Of a stretch of 64,000 bases of DNA, positions 1 to 8,865 are shown one piece after another; position 1 is the stretch's first letter; every line of letters begins with the position of its first letter. Source of the DNA: Chitinophaga pinensis (GTDB taxonomy: Bacteria; Bacteroidota; Bacteroidia; Chitinophagales; Chitinophagaceae); the NCBI GenBank assembly GCA_902167325.1, contig LR632930.1, positions 1,798,001-1,862,000 of the forward strand, written 5' to 3'. Below the pieces are notes generated by a model that searched no databases, had not been told where the DNA came from, and worked only from the letters and a program-made list of their open reading frames with translations. The translations under genes were made by a program, and so were the position numbers.

Positions 1-2
1 GA

Positions 3-653
3 GTAGGAGTGATCGGCATCGCGGATTATGGCGTGGTGCTGGAAGAAGACTTCCACCGCCAGCCACTGTTTAACATGCAGGATCTGCGCAAGCACAAAGC
101 TAAAATGGCTGCCAGCCGCCTCTTTTCCCTCAACCCCTGGAACAAGCACTACCCCATGCTCATACAGGTACGCCCCGATAATGCCCTGCAGGTAATACAG
201 GGCTTCGATCTGGTGGTGGACTGCTCCCAGCACCGGCCTACCCACCTTGTGGTTAATGATGCGTGTATGCTGGAGGGTAAACCCTTTGTAATGGGAGAAG
301 TGCATAACTGGACGGCCTGGTGGGGCGGGTTCAATATGTTGCCGGTCAATGGCGGACCCGCTGCCTCTTATCGCTGCAACGAGTTCCTGGTCGATGATTT
401 CCGCAACTTCGATGCCGGTGCCATGGGCGCTACCCATGGTGCAACTGCCCTGCTGATGGTGAATGAGATCATCAAGTACCTGGCAGGTGTACCCGGACTT
501 GCAGGGAAATTACATACCTTCAACTACCTGCATCATCAGTTCGACGTGCGCGACCTCCATTCCGACCCTGCCAAGATTCAGGGTGTAAAGGAGAACGGAT
601 TGCTCTCTGCCGACGATTACGGCCTCGAGATCGTTCCGGATGTGGAAGACTGA
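3..653 (+). CDS. ThiF/MoeB-family adenylyltransferase, 5'-truncated
   Basis: The gene is already open at the window edge; the frame runs in from base 3 without a start codon, so about the last 216 residues are visible. The opening reads V-G-V-I-G-I-A-D-Y-G-V-V and then F-H-R-Q, which matches the ThiF/MoeB/E1 block where an aspartate binds Mg-ATP and an arginine follows the NLHRQ-like motif. The later D-C-S-Q-H...N-D-A-C-M block and the C-terminal GAMGATHGATALLMVNE helix also fit. These enzymes adenylate the C-terminus of a ubiquitin-like sulfur carrier in thiamine or molybdopterin synthesis. Unusually, the paired CxxC zinc ligands are missing: only one Cys (in Y-R-C-N-E) is left. The precise pathway cannot be told. 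Confidence 0.8.
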   Translation, partial: VGVIGIADYGVVLEEDFHRQPLFNMQDLRKHKAKMAASRLFSLNPWNKHYPMLIQVRPDNALQVIQGFDLVVDCSQHRPTHLVVNDACMLEGKPFVMGEVHNWTAWWGGFNMLPVNGGPAASYRCNEFLVDDFRNFDAGAMGATHGATALLMVNEIIKYLAGVPGLAGKLHTFNYLHHQFDVRDLHSDPAKIQGVKENGLLSADDYGLEIVPDVED

Positions 654-682
654 CCCGTTTTCACCCAATACCCCGGTCCTGT

Positions 683-1462
683 ATGGTTTATTACATCCTC
701 GCCGGTTATATCATCCTCATCGTACTGGTTTTCATTATCCAGGACCGCTTCATCTGGAAGCCGGAAAAGTTGCGCCCCGATTTCACCTTCCGTTACGACC
801 AGCCTTTCGAAGAACTATTTTTCGATCCGGAACCGGGTGTACGGCTAAATGGACTGCATTTTACCGTAGAAGCGCCTCGGGGGCTGCTCCTTTACTTCCA
901 TGGCAACACCCGCAGTATCAAAGGATGGGGTAAGTATGCCCGCGATTATACCCGGCATGGTTACGACGTGTTAATGGTGGATTACAGGGGTTTCGGGAAA
1001 AGTACCGGCAGGCGAACTGAGTCACAGCTCCTGAAAGATGCCCAGTTTGTATACGACTCCCAGCTGGCAAAGTATCCGGAAAGCCATATGCTCGTGTATG
1101 GGCGGAGCATGGGGAGCGGCTTTGCGGTGAAGCTGGCCTGCGATAACAAGCCGCGTTACTGCATCCTCCACGCACCGTATTATAGTTTTACCCGCGTCGT
1201 CAAACGATTTTTGCCTATTTTACCGGTCACATGGGTGTTGAAGTACCACCTCCGCGCCGATCAATGGATCCGCAAGGTGAACTGTCATACCTACATCCTG
1301 CACGGTACGAAAGACAGGCTGATCCCTATCCGACACAGCGAGAGCCTCCGTGATCTGAATCCCGGAAAGGTAACTTTGATCCGCATCAAAGGCGGAGGGC
1401 ACAACAATCTTTCGTCTTTCCCGGAATACCATACGTTCATCCGCGACATCCTGCAGGAGTAG
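683..1462 (+). CDS. membrane-anchored alpha/beta hydrolase (paralogue 1)
   Basis: A 259-residue serine hydrolase of the BEM46/YfhR-like alpha/beta type. Residues about 3-20 form one hydrophobic anchor, so the catalytic domain is probably held at the inner membrane. The oxyanion strand L-L-L-Y-F-H-G-N (about 68-75) is followed by the nucleophile elbow GRSMGSG with Ser142, the acid in HGTKD (Asp211) and the base in GGGHNNL (His240). All three catalytic residues are present. The substrate is unknown. It is followed after 21 nt by a clear paralogue, and the two are probably co-transcribed. Confidence 0.85.
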   Translation: MVYYILAGYIILIVLVFIIQDRFIWKPEKLRPDFTFRYDQPFEELFFDPEPGVRLNGLHFTVEAPRGLLLYFHGNTRSIKGWGKYARDYTRHGYDVLMVDYRGFGKSTGRRTESQLLKDAQFVYDSQLAKYPESHMLVYGRSMGSGFAVKLACDNKPRYCILHAPYYSFTRVVKRFLPILPVTWVLKYHLRADQWIRKVNCHTYILHGTKDRLIPIRHSESLRDLNPGKVTLIRIKGGGHNNLSSFPEYHTFIRDILQE

Positions 1463-1483
1463 CCACCTCTTAAAAACAAACCA

Positions 1484-2302
1484 ATGCCGCAGCTGACCAC
1501 CATACTTAAGAATCTCAAGACCATCGCCATCTGGGCTATCGCCGTATACCTGGCAGCAGGCATCGCGCTGTACTTTGTGCAGGACAGGCTGCTTTTTCAT
1601 CCGGAAGTGCTGCCGGCCAATTACCAGTATAAGTTCGATGTACCCTTTCAGGAGATACTGATCCCGGTAAATAAGAAAGTGAAGCTGAGTGCGGTATTGT
1701 TTAAAGCGGAACGCCCGAGGGGGATGGTGCTGTATTTTCACGGGAATTCAGCCAATATTAACCGGTACGCGAAGTATATGCCCAATTTTACCCGGAACGG
1801 GTATGATGTGCTGATTATGGATTACCGGGAATTCGGGAAAAGCACAGGGCGGCTCACAGAAGAAGCGATGTATGAAGATGCGCTCCTTATGTATAAAGTG
1901 GCCCGTACCCGCTTTGCGCCTCACCAGATCGTGATTTACGGGAAATCGCTCGGGACGGGGATCGCCTCCCAGCTGGCATCGGTCCGCGATTGCCGCCGGC
2001 TTATACTGGAAACGCCCTATTACAATATAGGGGATGTGGCATCAGAAGCGGCACCCATCTACCCCTACAGTCTCCTGCTGAAGTTTAAACTGCCTACCAA
2101 CGAATATCTCCCAAAAGTATCCGCTCCCGTTGCCATCTTCCATGGTACGGAAGACGAAACGGTGCCCTATGCCTCCGGCATAAAGCTGAAAGCGCATTTT
2201 AAACCGGGCGATACCCTGTTTACCATTAAAGACGGGGAGCATAATAACCTGAGCGACTACCCATTTTTCCACCAGAAACTCGATTCCCTGCTGCAGTTAT
2301 AG
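1484..2302 (+). CDS. membrane-anchored alpha/beta hydrolase (paralogue 2)
   Basis: A 272-residue alpha/beta hydrolase with the same plan as the gene before it: an N-terminal hydrophobic anchor at about 14-32, the Y-F-H-G-N strand, nucleophile elbow GKSLGTG (Ser155), acid in HGTED (Asp224) and base in DGEHNNL (His253). Shared blocks such as F-G-K-S-T-G-R and P-Y-Y around the core show that the pair arose by tandem duplication, although they have since diverged widely. The substrate cannot be read from sequence. The gene ends facing the LD-carboxypeptidase gene with only 17 nt between the stop codons. Confidence 0.85.
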   Translation: MPQLTTILKNLKTIAIWAIAVYLAAGIALYFVQDRLLFHPEVLPANYQYKFDVPFQEILIPVNKKVKLSAVLFKAERPRGMVLYFHGNSANINRYAKYMPNFTRNGYDVLIMDYREFGKSTGRLTEEAMYEDALLMYKVARTRFAPHQIVIYGKSLGTGIASQLASVRDCRRLILETPYYNIGDVASEAAPIYPYSLLLKFKLPTNEYLPKVSAPVAIFHGTEDETVPYASGIKLKAHFKPGDTLFTIKDGEHNNLSDYPFFHQKLDSLLQL

Positions 2303-2319
2303 CAGCCGGTACTGCGTGT

Positions 2320-3231
2320 TTAGCGCACTTCCGTCAGGAAAACGCCACGGGAGGAGACTTTCAGCTCGTGGGGAACACCCATTTTGAGCGCGTAGTTCTC
2401 GTCCTGATGCCCAACGGGGAAGCTGTAGCAAACGGGGTAATCGTATTCCGCCACCAGGTTCCTGATGATCTCGAACTCCGTTTGCCCGAAGGGGGTATCG
2501 GTTTCGCGCGGGTCGGCGAAGGAGCCTACCACGAGGCCGGCGAGCTGATCGAGCCACCCGGCCCGCTTCAGGTTATACATCATACGGTCAATATTATAGC
2601 GGTATTCGCCGATATCTTCCAGTACGAGTATCCTGCCTTTCGTTTTGGGCTGTGACGGGGTGCCGGAAACATTGGAAAGGAGGGTGAGATTACCGCCAAC
2701 GAGCGCTCCGGTAGCTTTGCCGGAACGGTTCATGTCATGCACGGCTGCGGAATAGCGGCTGCGCTTGCCGGACAGTGCGTCTCTCAGGCTGGCTACATAG
2801 TCATTATCCTTTGTGGAGGAGGAGATGCCGCTGCACATAAGGGTATGCAGACTGGCGGTTTTATGTTGTTCGAGAAGGTGGGTGTGCAGAACGGTGATGT
2901 CGCTATATCCGCAAAGCCATTTGGGATGCTTGCGGAAGCGGGAAAAATTGATCCGGTCGAGGATACAAACCATGCCGTACCCGCCGCGGCCGAACAGGAT
3001 GGCCTTGATCTCCTTGTCATCCAGCATATCCTGGAGCTCTTCGAGCCGTAGCTCGTCAGGAGCGGAGAAATTATGGAAACTGGTGCCTACCGTGATACCG
3101 AGGTGAACCCGGTAGCCCCAGGACCGCAGTACTTCTGCCGCATATTCAGCCGCCTGGAGCTCCATTTTACTACTGGGGCACATAATGCCTATAAGGTCGC
3201 CTTTTTTCAGATATGGCGGAATTTTGATCAT
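2320..3231 (-). CDS. S66 family LD-carboxypeptidase (LdcA-like)
   Basis: A 303-residue serine peptidase of family S66, which removes the terminal D-Ala from tetrapeptides during cytoplasmic murein recycling. The triad of the Pseudomonas LdcA is recognisable: Ser110 in G-Y-S-D-I-T, Glu205 in L-E-D-I-G-E and His275 in G-H-Q-D-E-N-Y. The block F-G-R-G-G-Y-G (80-86) and L-V-G-G-N-L-T-L-L-S (178-187) are also typical. I place the start at the ATG encoding MIKIPPYLKKGD; an upstream in-frame ATG would add 29 residues with no family counterpart. There is no signal peptide. It is divergent from metG. Confidence 0.9.
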   Translation of the reverse strand: MIKIPPYLKKGDLIGIMCPSSKMELQAAEYAAEVLRSWGYRVHLGITVGTSFHNFSAPDELRLEELQDMLDDKEIKAILFGRGGYGMVCILDRINFSRFRKHPKWLCGYSDITVLHTHLLEQHKTASLHTLMCSGISSSTKDNDYVASLRDALSGKRSRYSAAVHDMNRSGKATGALVGGNLTLLSNVSGTPSQPKTKGRILVLEDIGEYRYNIDRMMYNLKRAGWLDQLAGLVVGSFADPRETDTPFGQTEFEIIRNLVAEYDYPVCYSFPVGHQDENYALKMGVPHELKVSSRGVFLTEVR

Positions 3232-3256
3232 TCTACAGCGCTTTAGTTTACCTTTG
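3224..3256 (+). promoter_or_regulatory. probable Bacteroidota-type promoter of metG
   Basis: A TAnnTTTG -7 element (TACCTTTG, 3249-3256) lies 85 nt before the metG ATG. A TTG sits 22 nt upstream of it (3224-3226), slightly beyond the usual 19-21 nt spacer. It overlaps the start of the divergent carboxypeptidase gene. It also argues against starting metG at the in-frame ATG at 3185, which would lie upstream of the promoter. Confidence 0.55.
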
Positions 3257-3340
3257 CAGATTAGTAATAAATTCACAAATAACCTGCAATGGGGAACCAA
3301 AGTAAGTGTTATTTTCAATTTTTTAACGGAGAATACGCCA

Positions 3341-5422
3341 ATGGAAAAATTTAACAGATACCTGGTGACGGCTGCTTTACCCTATGCCAACGGACCGGTG
3401 CACATAGGGCACCTGGCCGGATGCTACCTGCCGTCAGATATTTACGTGCGGTATCTCAGAGCCAGAAAAATGGACGTGAAATTCGTCTGCGGAACCGATG
3501 AACATGGTGTGCCTATCACCATCAAGGCGATGCAGGAAAACGTCTCCCCGCAAGATATTGTAGACAAGTACTACGCCGTGATCCGCGACAGCTTCGCGGC
3601 CATGGGTATTTCTTTCGATATATTCTCCCGCACCTCCCGCCAGATACATCACGAAACGGCTGCGGATTTCTTCAAAGTGATGTACGATAAAGGACTGTTC
3701 GAAGAAAGAGAGTCCGAGCAATATTTTGATGAAATCAAACAGGTATTCCTGGCCGACCGCTATATCATCGGTACCTGCCCCAAGTGTGGTAACGACCGTG
3801 CTTATGGCGACCAGTGTGAGCGCTGCGGCAGCTCGCTCAGTCCGGATGAGCTGATTAACCCCCGCTCCGCCCTCAGCGACGCGGTGCCGGTGAAGCGCAA
3901 AACCAAACACTGGTACATGCCGCTTCAGCAATACGAACCCTGGCTGAAACAGTGGATACTCGAAGAGCATAAAGAATGGAAGAATAACGTGTTCGGCCAA
4001 TGTAAAAGCTGGCTGGATAACGGGCTGCAAAGCCGTGCCATGACGCGCGACAGCAACTGGGGCATCAAAGTGCCCCTGCCTGATGCGGAAGGCAAAGTGC
4101 TCTACGTTTGGTTCGATGCCCCGATCGGGTATATTTCCGCCACCAAGGAACTGACCGATAACTGGGCGGATTACTGGTGTAAGGAGGATACACGCCTGGT
4201 GCATTTCATCGGGAAAGATAATATCGTGTTCCACTGCATCATCTTCCCGGCGATGCTGAAAGGGCATGGCAACTTCATTGTTCCCGACAACGTGCCTGCC
4301 AACGAGTTCCTTAACATCGAAGGTGAAAAGGTATCCACTTCCCGTAACTGGGCAGTTTGGGTACATGATTACATTAAGGATTTCCCCGACCAGCAGGACG
4401 TGCTCCGTTACGTACTTTGCGCCACGGCGCCTGAAACCAAAGACAATGACTTTACCTGGAAAGATTTCCAGGACCGCAATAACAACGAGCTGGTAGCTAA
4501 CCTTGGCAACTTCGTGAACCGTACGATGGTGCTCATGCACAAGCTCTGCGGTGGTAAAGTGCCGCCAATGCACGCTTCTGTGAAAGATGCGGCAGACGAT
4601 GCCATTTTTGCCATGCTGCAGGACGCCAAGCTGAAGATCTCCGAAAGCCTGGAAACCTACCGCTTCCGCGATGCACTGTCGGAAGTGATGAACGTAGCCC
4701 GTGAAGGCAACCGTTACCTTCAGGAAAAGCAACCCTGGATACTGGCTAAAACGCCTGAGCTGCAACAGCAGAACCAGGAAGCAATCGACAACTGCCTGCA
4801 TGTATGCCTGCAGCTGACGGCTAACCTGGCCATCTTCATCAATCCCTTCCTGCCATTTACAGCGCAGAAGATCTGCCATATGCTCAAAGTGGTGGATAAG
4901 ATGCTGGACTGGGAAAATGCCGGCAGCATGAAGCTGGTAAGCGTTGGTTATTCACTGCGCGCACCTGAACTGCTGTTTAAGAAGGTGGAAGATGAACAGG
5001 TGGCTGCACAGGTAGAAAAGCTGCATGCCGGTCTGAAGAAGTCTGCTGCCGCCAATGCACCTGCAGCAGCCCCTGTGCCGGAAGCTAAACCCGCCAAGGC
5101 AGAGATCCAGTACGATGATTTCGCGAAGCTCGACCTGCGCGCCGGTACCATCACCCACGCGGAAAAGGTACCTAAAGCTGATAAACTGTTGAAACTCACA
5201 GTAGACCTCGGAAGCGAGCAGCGTACCGTGGTATCCGGCATAGCGGAGCACTTTGCACCGGAAGCTATAATAGGCAGGCAGGTAACACTGGTAGCCAACC
5301 TGGCCCCCCGTAAAATGCGCGGCATCGAAAGCCAGGGCATGATCCTGATGGCAGAAGATAACGGGAAGCTCGTGTTCGTAAACCCCGATGCCCCAGTGGC
5401 TCCGGGAAGCGGCATCAGCTGA
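3341..5422 (+). CDS. metG: methionyl-tRNA synthetase
   Basis: A 693-residue class I aminoacyl-tRNA synthetase that charges tRNA-Met. It shows the HIGH signature at residues 21-24, the zinc knuckle C-P-K-C...C-E-R-C starting at Cys146, and the KMSKS-type loop as K-V-S-T-S (330-334), a variant known from Bacteroidota MetRS. The C-terminal 105 residues (from about 588) are the EMAP-II/Trbp111 tRNA-binding domain, joined by an Ala/Pro-rich linker near 565-585. The start is the ATG of MEKFNRYLVTAALPYANG. A strong hairpin terminator follows the stop, so the gene appears monocistronic. Confidence 0.98.
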   Translation: MEKFNRYLVTAALPYANGPVHIGHLAGCYLPSDIYVRYLRARKMDVKFVCGTDEHGVPITIKAMQENVSPQDIVDKYYAVIRDSFAAMGISFDIFSRTSRQIHHETAADFFKVMYDKGLFEERESEQYFDEIKQVFLADRYIIGTCPKCGNDRAYGDQCERCGSSLSPDELINPRSALSDAVPVKRKTKHWYMPLQQYEPWLKQWILEEHKEWKNNVFGQCKSWLDNGLQSRAMTRDSNWGIKVPLPDAEGKVLYVWFDAPIGYISATKELTDNWADYWCKEDTRLVHFIGKDNIVFHCIIFPAMLKGHGNFIVPDNVPANEFLNIEGEKVSTSRNWAVWVHDYIKDFPDQQDVLRYVLCATAPETKDNDFTWKDFQDRNNNELVANLGNFVNRTMVLMHKLCGGKVPPMHASVKDAADDAIFAMLQDAKLKISESLETYRFRDALSEVMNVAREGNRYLQEKQPWILAKTPELQQQNQEAIDNCLHVCLQLTANLAIFINPFLPFTAQKICHMLKVVDKMLDWENAGSMKLVSVGYSLRAPELLFKKVEDEQVAAQVEKLHAGLKKSAAANAPAAAPVPEAKPAKAEIQYDDFAKLDLRAGTITHAEKVPKADKLLKLTVDLGSEQRTVVSGIAEHFAPEAIIGRQVTLVANLAPRKMRGIESQGMILMAEDNGKLVFVNPDAPVAPGSGIS

Positions 5423-5440
5423 TCCTCAGAAAATAATGTT

Positions 5441-5468
5441 AAAAGGCCGGCGGATTCGCCGGCCTTTT
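5441..5468 (+). terminator. intrinsic terminator after metG
   Basis: A GC-rich perfect stem (GGCCGGCG / CGCCGGCC) closed by a GATT loop, preceded by an A-run and followed by TTTTT. It lies about 20 nt after the metG stop. Confidence 0.9.
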
Positions 5469-5530
5469 TCATTTCAGGCAAGTTTTCAACCGTAAAAAAT
5501 GCTAAATTCATTGCTCTAAAGCTGGAAATT

Positions 5531-7930
5531 ATGCAAAGAAGGATCAATAAAGTTGCTGTGCTGGGTTCAGGAGTAATGGGTTCGCGGATTGCGTGCCACT
5601 TTGCCGGTGTAGGCGTGAAAGTTTTACTGCTGGATATTGTACCGAAAGAACCGAACGATAAGGAGAAAGCCAAAGGCCAGACCCTCGAAAGCCCGGCAGT
5701 ACGCAACCGCATCGTGAATGACGCATTACAGGCCGCCATCAAATCCAATCCTTCCCCGCTTTATACCAAAGAAGCAGCTAAACACATCACTACCGGTAAC
5801 TTCGACGACGATATGAAATCCATCGCGGGATGCGACTGGATCATCGAAGTGGTAGTGGAAAATCTCGATATCAAAAAGAAAGTGTTCGAGCAGGTAGAGA
5901 AATACCGTACTCCGGGTACGCTCATCACCTCCAATACTTCCGGCATCCCCATCCACCTGATGGCGGAAGGGCGCAGTGCCGACTTTCAAAAGCATTTCTG
6001 CGGAACACACTTCTTCAACCCGCCCCGCTACCTCCGCTTACTGGAGATCATTCCCACGCCGCATACCGACCCTGCGGTAACGGAATTCCTCATGCATTAC
6101 GGTGACCTCTATCTTGGTAAAACCACCGTACTGTGTAAAGATACCCCGGCGTTCATTGCTAACCGCGTAGGCGTTTTCTCCATCATGGCTATTTTCCACA
6201 TCATGCAGGAAATGGGGCTGGGAATAGATGAAGTGGATTCTCTGACCGGACCCATCATCGGGCGCCCGAAATCAGCTACTTTCCGTACTGCTGACGTAGT
6301 AGGGATCGATACACTGGTGAAGGTGGCGAAAGGCGTTGCAGATAATGCCCCGAACGATGAAGCCCGCGCTATCATGGATATCCCTCCCTTCCTGCAAAAG
6401 GTGGTAGACAACAACTGGCTGGGCGATAAAACCGGTCAGGGATTTTATAAGAAAACAAAAGGAGAAGGCGGAAAGGAAATCCTTACGCTCAATCTCCAGA
6501 CTATGGAATACGGTCCCAAGCAGCGTGCTAAGTTTGCATCTGTCGATGCGGCAAAGCCTGTAGAGGATCTCAAACAACGTATTAAAATGCTGGCCAATGC
6601 CGGCGATAAGGCAGGTGAGTTTTACAAGAACTTCCATGCATACCTTTTCTCCTACATTTCCCACCGCATTCCTGAAATCGCAGACGACCTGTATAAGGTA
6701 GACGATGCCATGAAAGCCGGTTTCGGATGGGAGATAGGTGCATTCGAAACCTGGGATCTGCTGGGTGTCGAGAATGGCATCAAAACCATTAAGGACAAAG
6801 GCCGTACCGTGGCGCCCTGGGTAGAAGAAATGCTGGCCGCCGGCGTGAAAAGCTTTTACAAAGTAGAGAACGGGAAGAAGTTCTATTACGACCTCGCTTC
6901 CAAAGCATACAAAGCGGTTCCGGGAGCAGATGCTTTCATCATCCTCGAAAATATCTCCAACAACATCGTTTGGAAAAACAGCGCCTGCAACCTGTACGAC
7001 CTTGGTGATGGCATCCTTTCCCTTGAATGGAAAACAAAGATGAATACCATCGGAGGCGAAGTACTGGAAGGCGTGCATAAATCGATAGACCGTGCGGAGA
7101 AAGACTTCCGTGGTCTGGTACTGGCGAATGATGCCGCTAACTTCTCAGCAGGCGCCAATGTGGGTATGATCTTTATGTTTGCCGCAGAGCAGGAGTACGA
7201 TGAGCTGGATATGGCAGTACGCCTTTTCCAGCGTAGCACTATGCGGCTGCGGTATTCTAACATCCCGGTGGTGGTAGCGCCTCACGGCCTCACGCTGGGT
7301 GGCGGATGCGAAATGAGCCTACATGCCGATGCGGTACAGGCAGGAGCGGAATCATATATCGGTCTGGTGGAGCTGGGCGTAGGCCTGATTCCCGGTGGCG
7401 GCGGTACGAAAGAATTTGCCCTGCGCGCTTCAGACGAATATAAGGAAGGGCAGATTGAGAACCCCATCCTGCAGGACCGTTTCCTCACCATTGCACAGGC
7501 CAAAGTAGCTACCTCCGCGCAGGAAGCTTTTGAACTGGGCATTCTCCGTCATGGAACAGATGCTGTGAGCCTTAATCACAGCCGTATCATTGCGGACGCA
7601 AAGCAGAAGGCAATGGAGCTGGCAGATGCCGGATATGTACGCCCCATTGAGCGTACGGACATCAGGGTGCTGGGCCGTGGTGCCCTTGGCGCCATGCTCA
7701 CCGGTATCAATGCCATGACATTCGGACGCTACATATCAGAACATGATGCAAAGATCGCAGGTAAGCTGGCGTACGTTATGTGCGGTGGCGACCTGTCTGA
7801 ACCGGCACTCGTGAGTGAGCAGTATCTGCTGGATCTTGAAAGGGAAGCATTCCTCAGCCTATGTGGTGAAAGGAAAACCCTGGAAAGGTTGCAGAGCGTG
7901 CTAAAAACGGGTAAGCCTGTTCGCAACTAA
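5531..7930 (+). CDS. fadN: FadN-type 3-hydroxyacyl-CoA dehydrogenase / enoyl-CoA hydratase
   Basis: A 799-residue two-domain fatty-acid beta-oxidation enzyme. The NAD-binding dehydrogenase comes first: Rossmann motif G-S-G-V-M-G at 12-17, S-N-T-S-G-I-P, and the active-site region G-T-H-F-F-N-P. A helical dehydrogenase C-terminal segment follows, with the crotonase (enoyl-CoA hydratase) fold last: F-S-A-G-A-N-V-G near 537 for the oxyanion hole and I-P-G-G-G-G-T near 620. This order is that of Bacillus FadN rather than E. coli FadB/FadJ, where the hydratase leads. It usually works with a thiolase and an acyl-CoA dehydrogenase, but neither is adjacent: the gene stands between a terminator and an ABC transporter. 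Confidence 0.92.
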   Translation: MQRRINKVAVLGSGVMGSRIACHFAGVGVKVLLLDIVPKEPNDKEKAKGQTLESPAVRNRIVNDALQAAIKSNPSPLYTKEAAKHITTGNFDDDMKSIAGCDWIIEVVVENLDIKKKVFEQVEKYRTPGTLITSNTSGIPIHLMAEGRSADFQKHFCGTHFFNPPRYLRLLEIIPTPHTDPAVTEFLMHYGDLYLGKTTVLCKDTPAFIANRVGVFSIMAIFHIMQEMGLGIDEVDSLTGPIIGRPKSATFRTADVVGIDTLVKVAKGVADNAPNDEARAIMDIPPFLQKVVDNNWLGDKTGQGFYKKTKGEGGKEILTLNLQTMEYGPKQRAKFASVDAAKPVEDLKQRIKMLANAGDKAGEFYKNFHAYLFSYISHRIPEIADDLYKVDDAMKAGFGWEIGAFETWDLLGVENGIKTIKDKGRTVAPWVEEMLAAGVKSFYKVENGKKFYYDLASKAYKAVPGADAFIILENISNNIVWKNSACNLYDLGDGILSLEWKTKMNTIGGEVLEGVHKSIDRAEKDFRGLVLANDAANFSAGANVGMIFMFAAEQEYDELDMAVRLFQRSTMRLRYSNIPVVVAPHGLTLGGGCEMSLHADAVQAGAESYIGLVELGVGLIPGGGGTKEFALRASDEYKEGQIENPILQDRFLTIAQAKVATSAQEAFELGILRHGTDAVSLNHSRIIADAKQKAMELADAGYVRPIERTDIRVLGRGALGAMLTGINAMTFGRYISEHDAKIAGKLAYVMCGGDLSEPALVSEQYLLDLEREAFLSLCGERKTLERLQSVLKTGKPVRN

Positions 7931-7960
7931 TGTATATTTTCGCCATTCAAATCTGTCAAC

Positions 7961-8854
7961 TTGGAACAAACAAAAATCCTATCCCTACACCAGCTCTCCA
8001 AGCGCTATGGCCCTGTGCAGGCGCTTAACGGTGTGTCTTTCGACGTACCTGCCGGCAGCGTATTCGGCGTGCTGGGTCCTAACGGGAGCGGCAAAACTAC
8101 ACTACTGGCCATTGTGATGGACGTGCTGAAAGCCAATTCAGGTACTTATTCCTGGTTTGGCCAGTCTGCGCATCACACACTCCGCCGCCGCATTGGCACC
8201 CTGCTGGAAACACCTAACTTTTACCATTATTATTCCGCGGTACGCAACCTCGAAATAGCCGCAGCCATTAAACAACATGGGCACGACGATATCGAGCGCG
8301 TGCTGAAACTTGCCGGACTGTGGGAAAGGAAAGACTCTAAATTCAGCACCTTCTCACTGGGGATGAAGCAGCGCCTCGCCATTGCCAGCGCTTTACTGGG
8401 CAACCCGGAAGTATTGCTGCTGGATGAACCTACTAACGGACTCGACCCCGCCGGTATCGCAGAGATCCGTGACATGATCCGGGAACTGGGTAAGCAGGGC
8501 ACTACCGTTATTATGGCCAGTCACTTACTCGATGAAGTGGAGAAGGTATGCACACACGTTGCCATCATGAAAAAGGGTGTGTTGCTCACCTGCGGGCATG
8601 TAGACGAAGTGCTGTCCAGCGAAGACATGATCGAAGTAAGTGCACCAGATGCCGGGAAACTGGAGCAGGCATTGAACACTATACCGGGCCTCCGCTCTCT
8701 TCGCCGCCACAACGGTGGTTTCCAGATTGTGCTGGACAACGGGCAAACTGCCGAGCAGGTAAACGCTTACTGTTTCGAACAGGGCATCACCCTCAACTAT
8801 CTCGCCCTGCGCCGTAAGAGCCTGGAAGCGCGTTTCATTGAACTGACCAATTAA
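7961..8854 (+). CDS. ABC transporter ATP-binding subunit (ABC-2 type)
   Basis: A 297-residue ATPase with Walker A G-P-N-G-S-G-K-T at 39-46, signature F-S-L-G-M-K-Q-R near 130, Walker B V-L-L-L-D-E-P near 150-156, the D-loop G-L-D-P and the H-loop A-S-H. About 75 extra C-terminal residues resemble the DUF4162-like tail of exporter ATPases. The only plausible start is TTG, since no ATG or GTG precedes the conserved I-L-S-L-H-Q-L-S-K-R-Y strand. It pairs with the permease gene 11 nt downstream. The substrate is unknown. Confidence 0.92.
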   Translation: MEQTKILSLHQLSKRYGPVQALNGVSFDVPAGSVFGVLGPNGSGKTTLLAIVMDVLKANSGTYSWFGQSAHHTLRRRIGTLLETPNFYHYYSAVRNLEIAAAIKQHGHDDIERVLKLAGLWERKDSKFSTFSLGMKQRLAIASALLGNPEVLLLDEPTNGLDPAGIAEIRDMIRELGKQGTTVIMASHLLDEVEKVCTHVAIMKKGVLLTCGHVDEVLSSEDMIEVSAPDAGKLEQALNTIPGLRSLRRHNGGFQIVLDNGQTAEQVNAYCFEQGITLNYLALRRKSLEARFIELTN

Positions 8855-8865
8855 TCCCCACCGTC

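Noticed and set aside
330..334. unusual K-V-S-T-S in place of KMSKS in MetRS (residue numbers of the metG product)
   Set aside because: The variant is known from Bacteroidota methionyl-tRNA synthetases, so it is not a sign of an inactive enzyme.
3434..4879. 481-codon open frame antisense to metG
   Set aside because: It lies wholly opposite a certain gene, and its translation has no domain or signal. Such long antisense frames arise from codon bias in GC-balanced genes.
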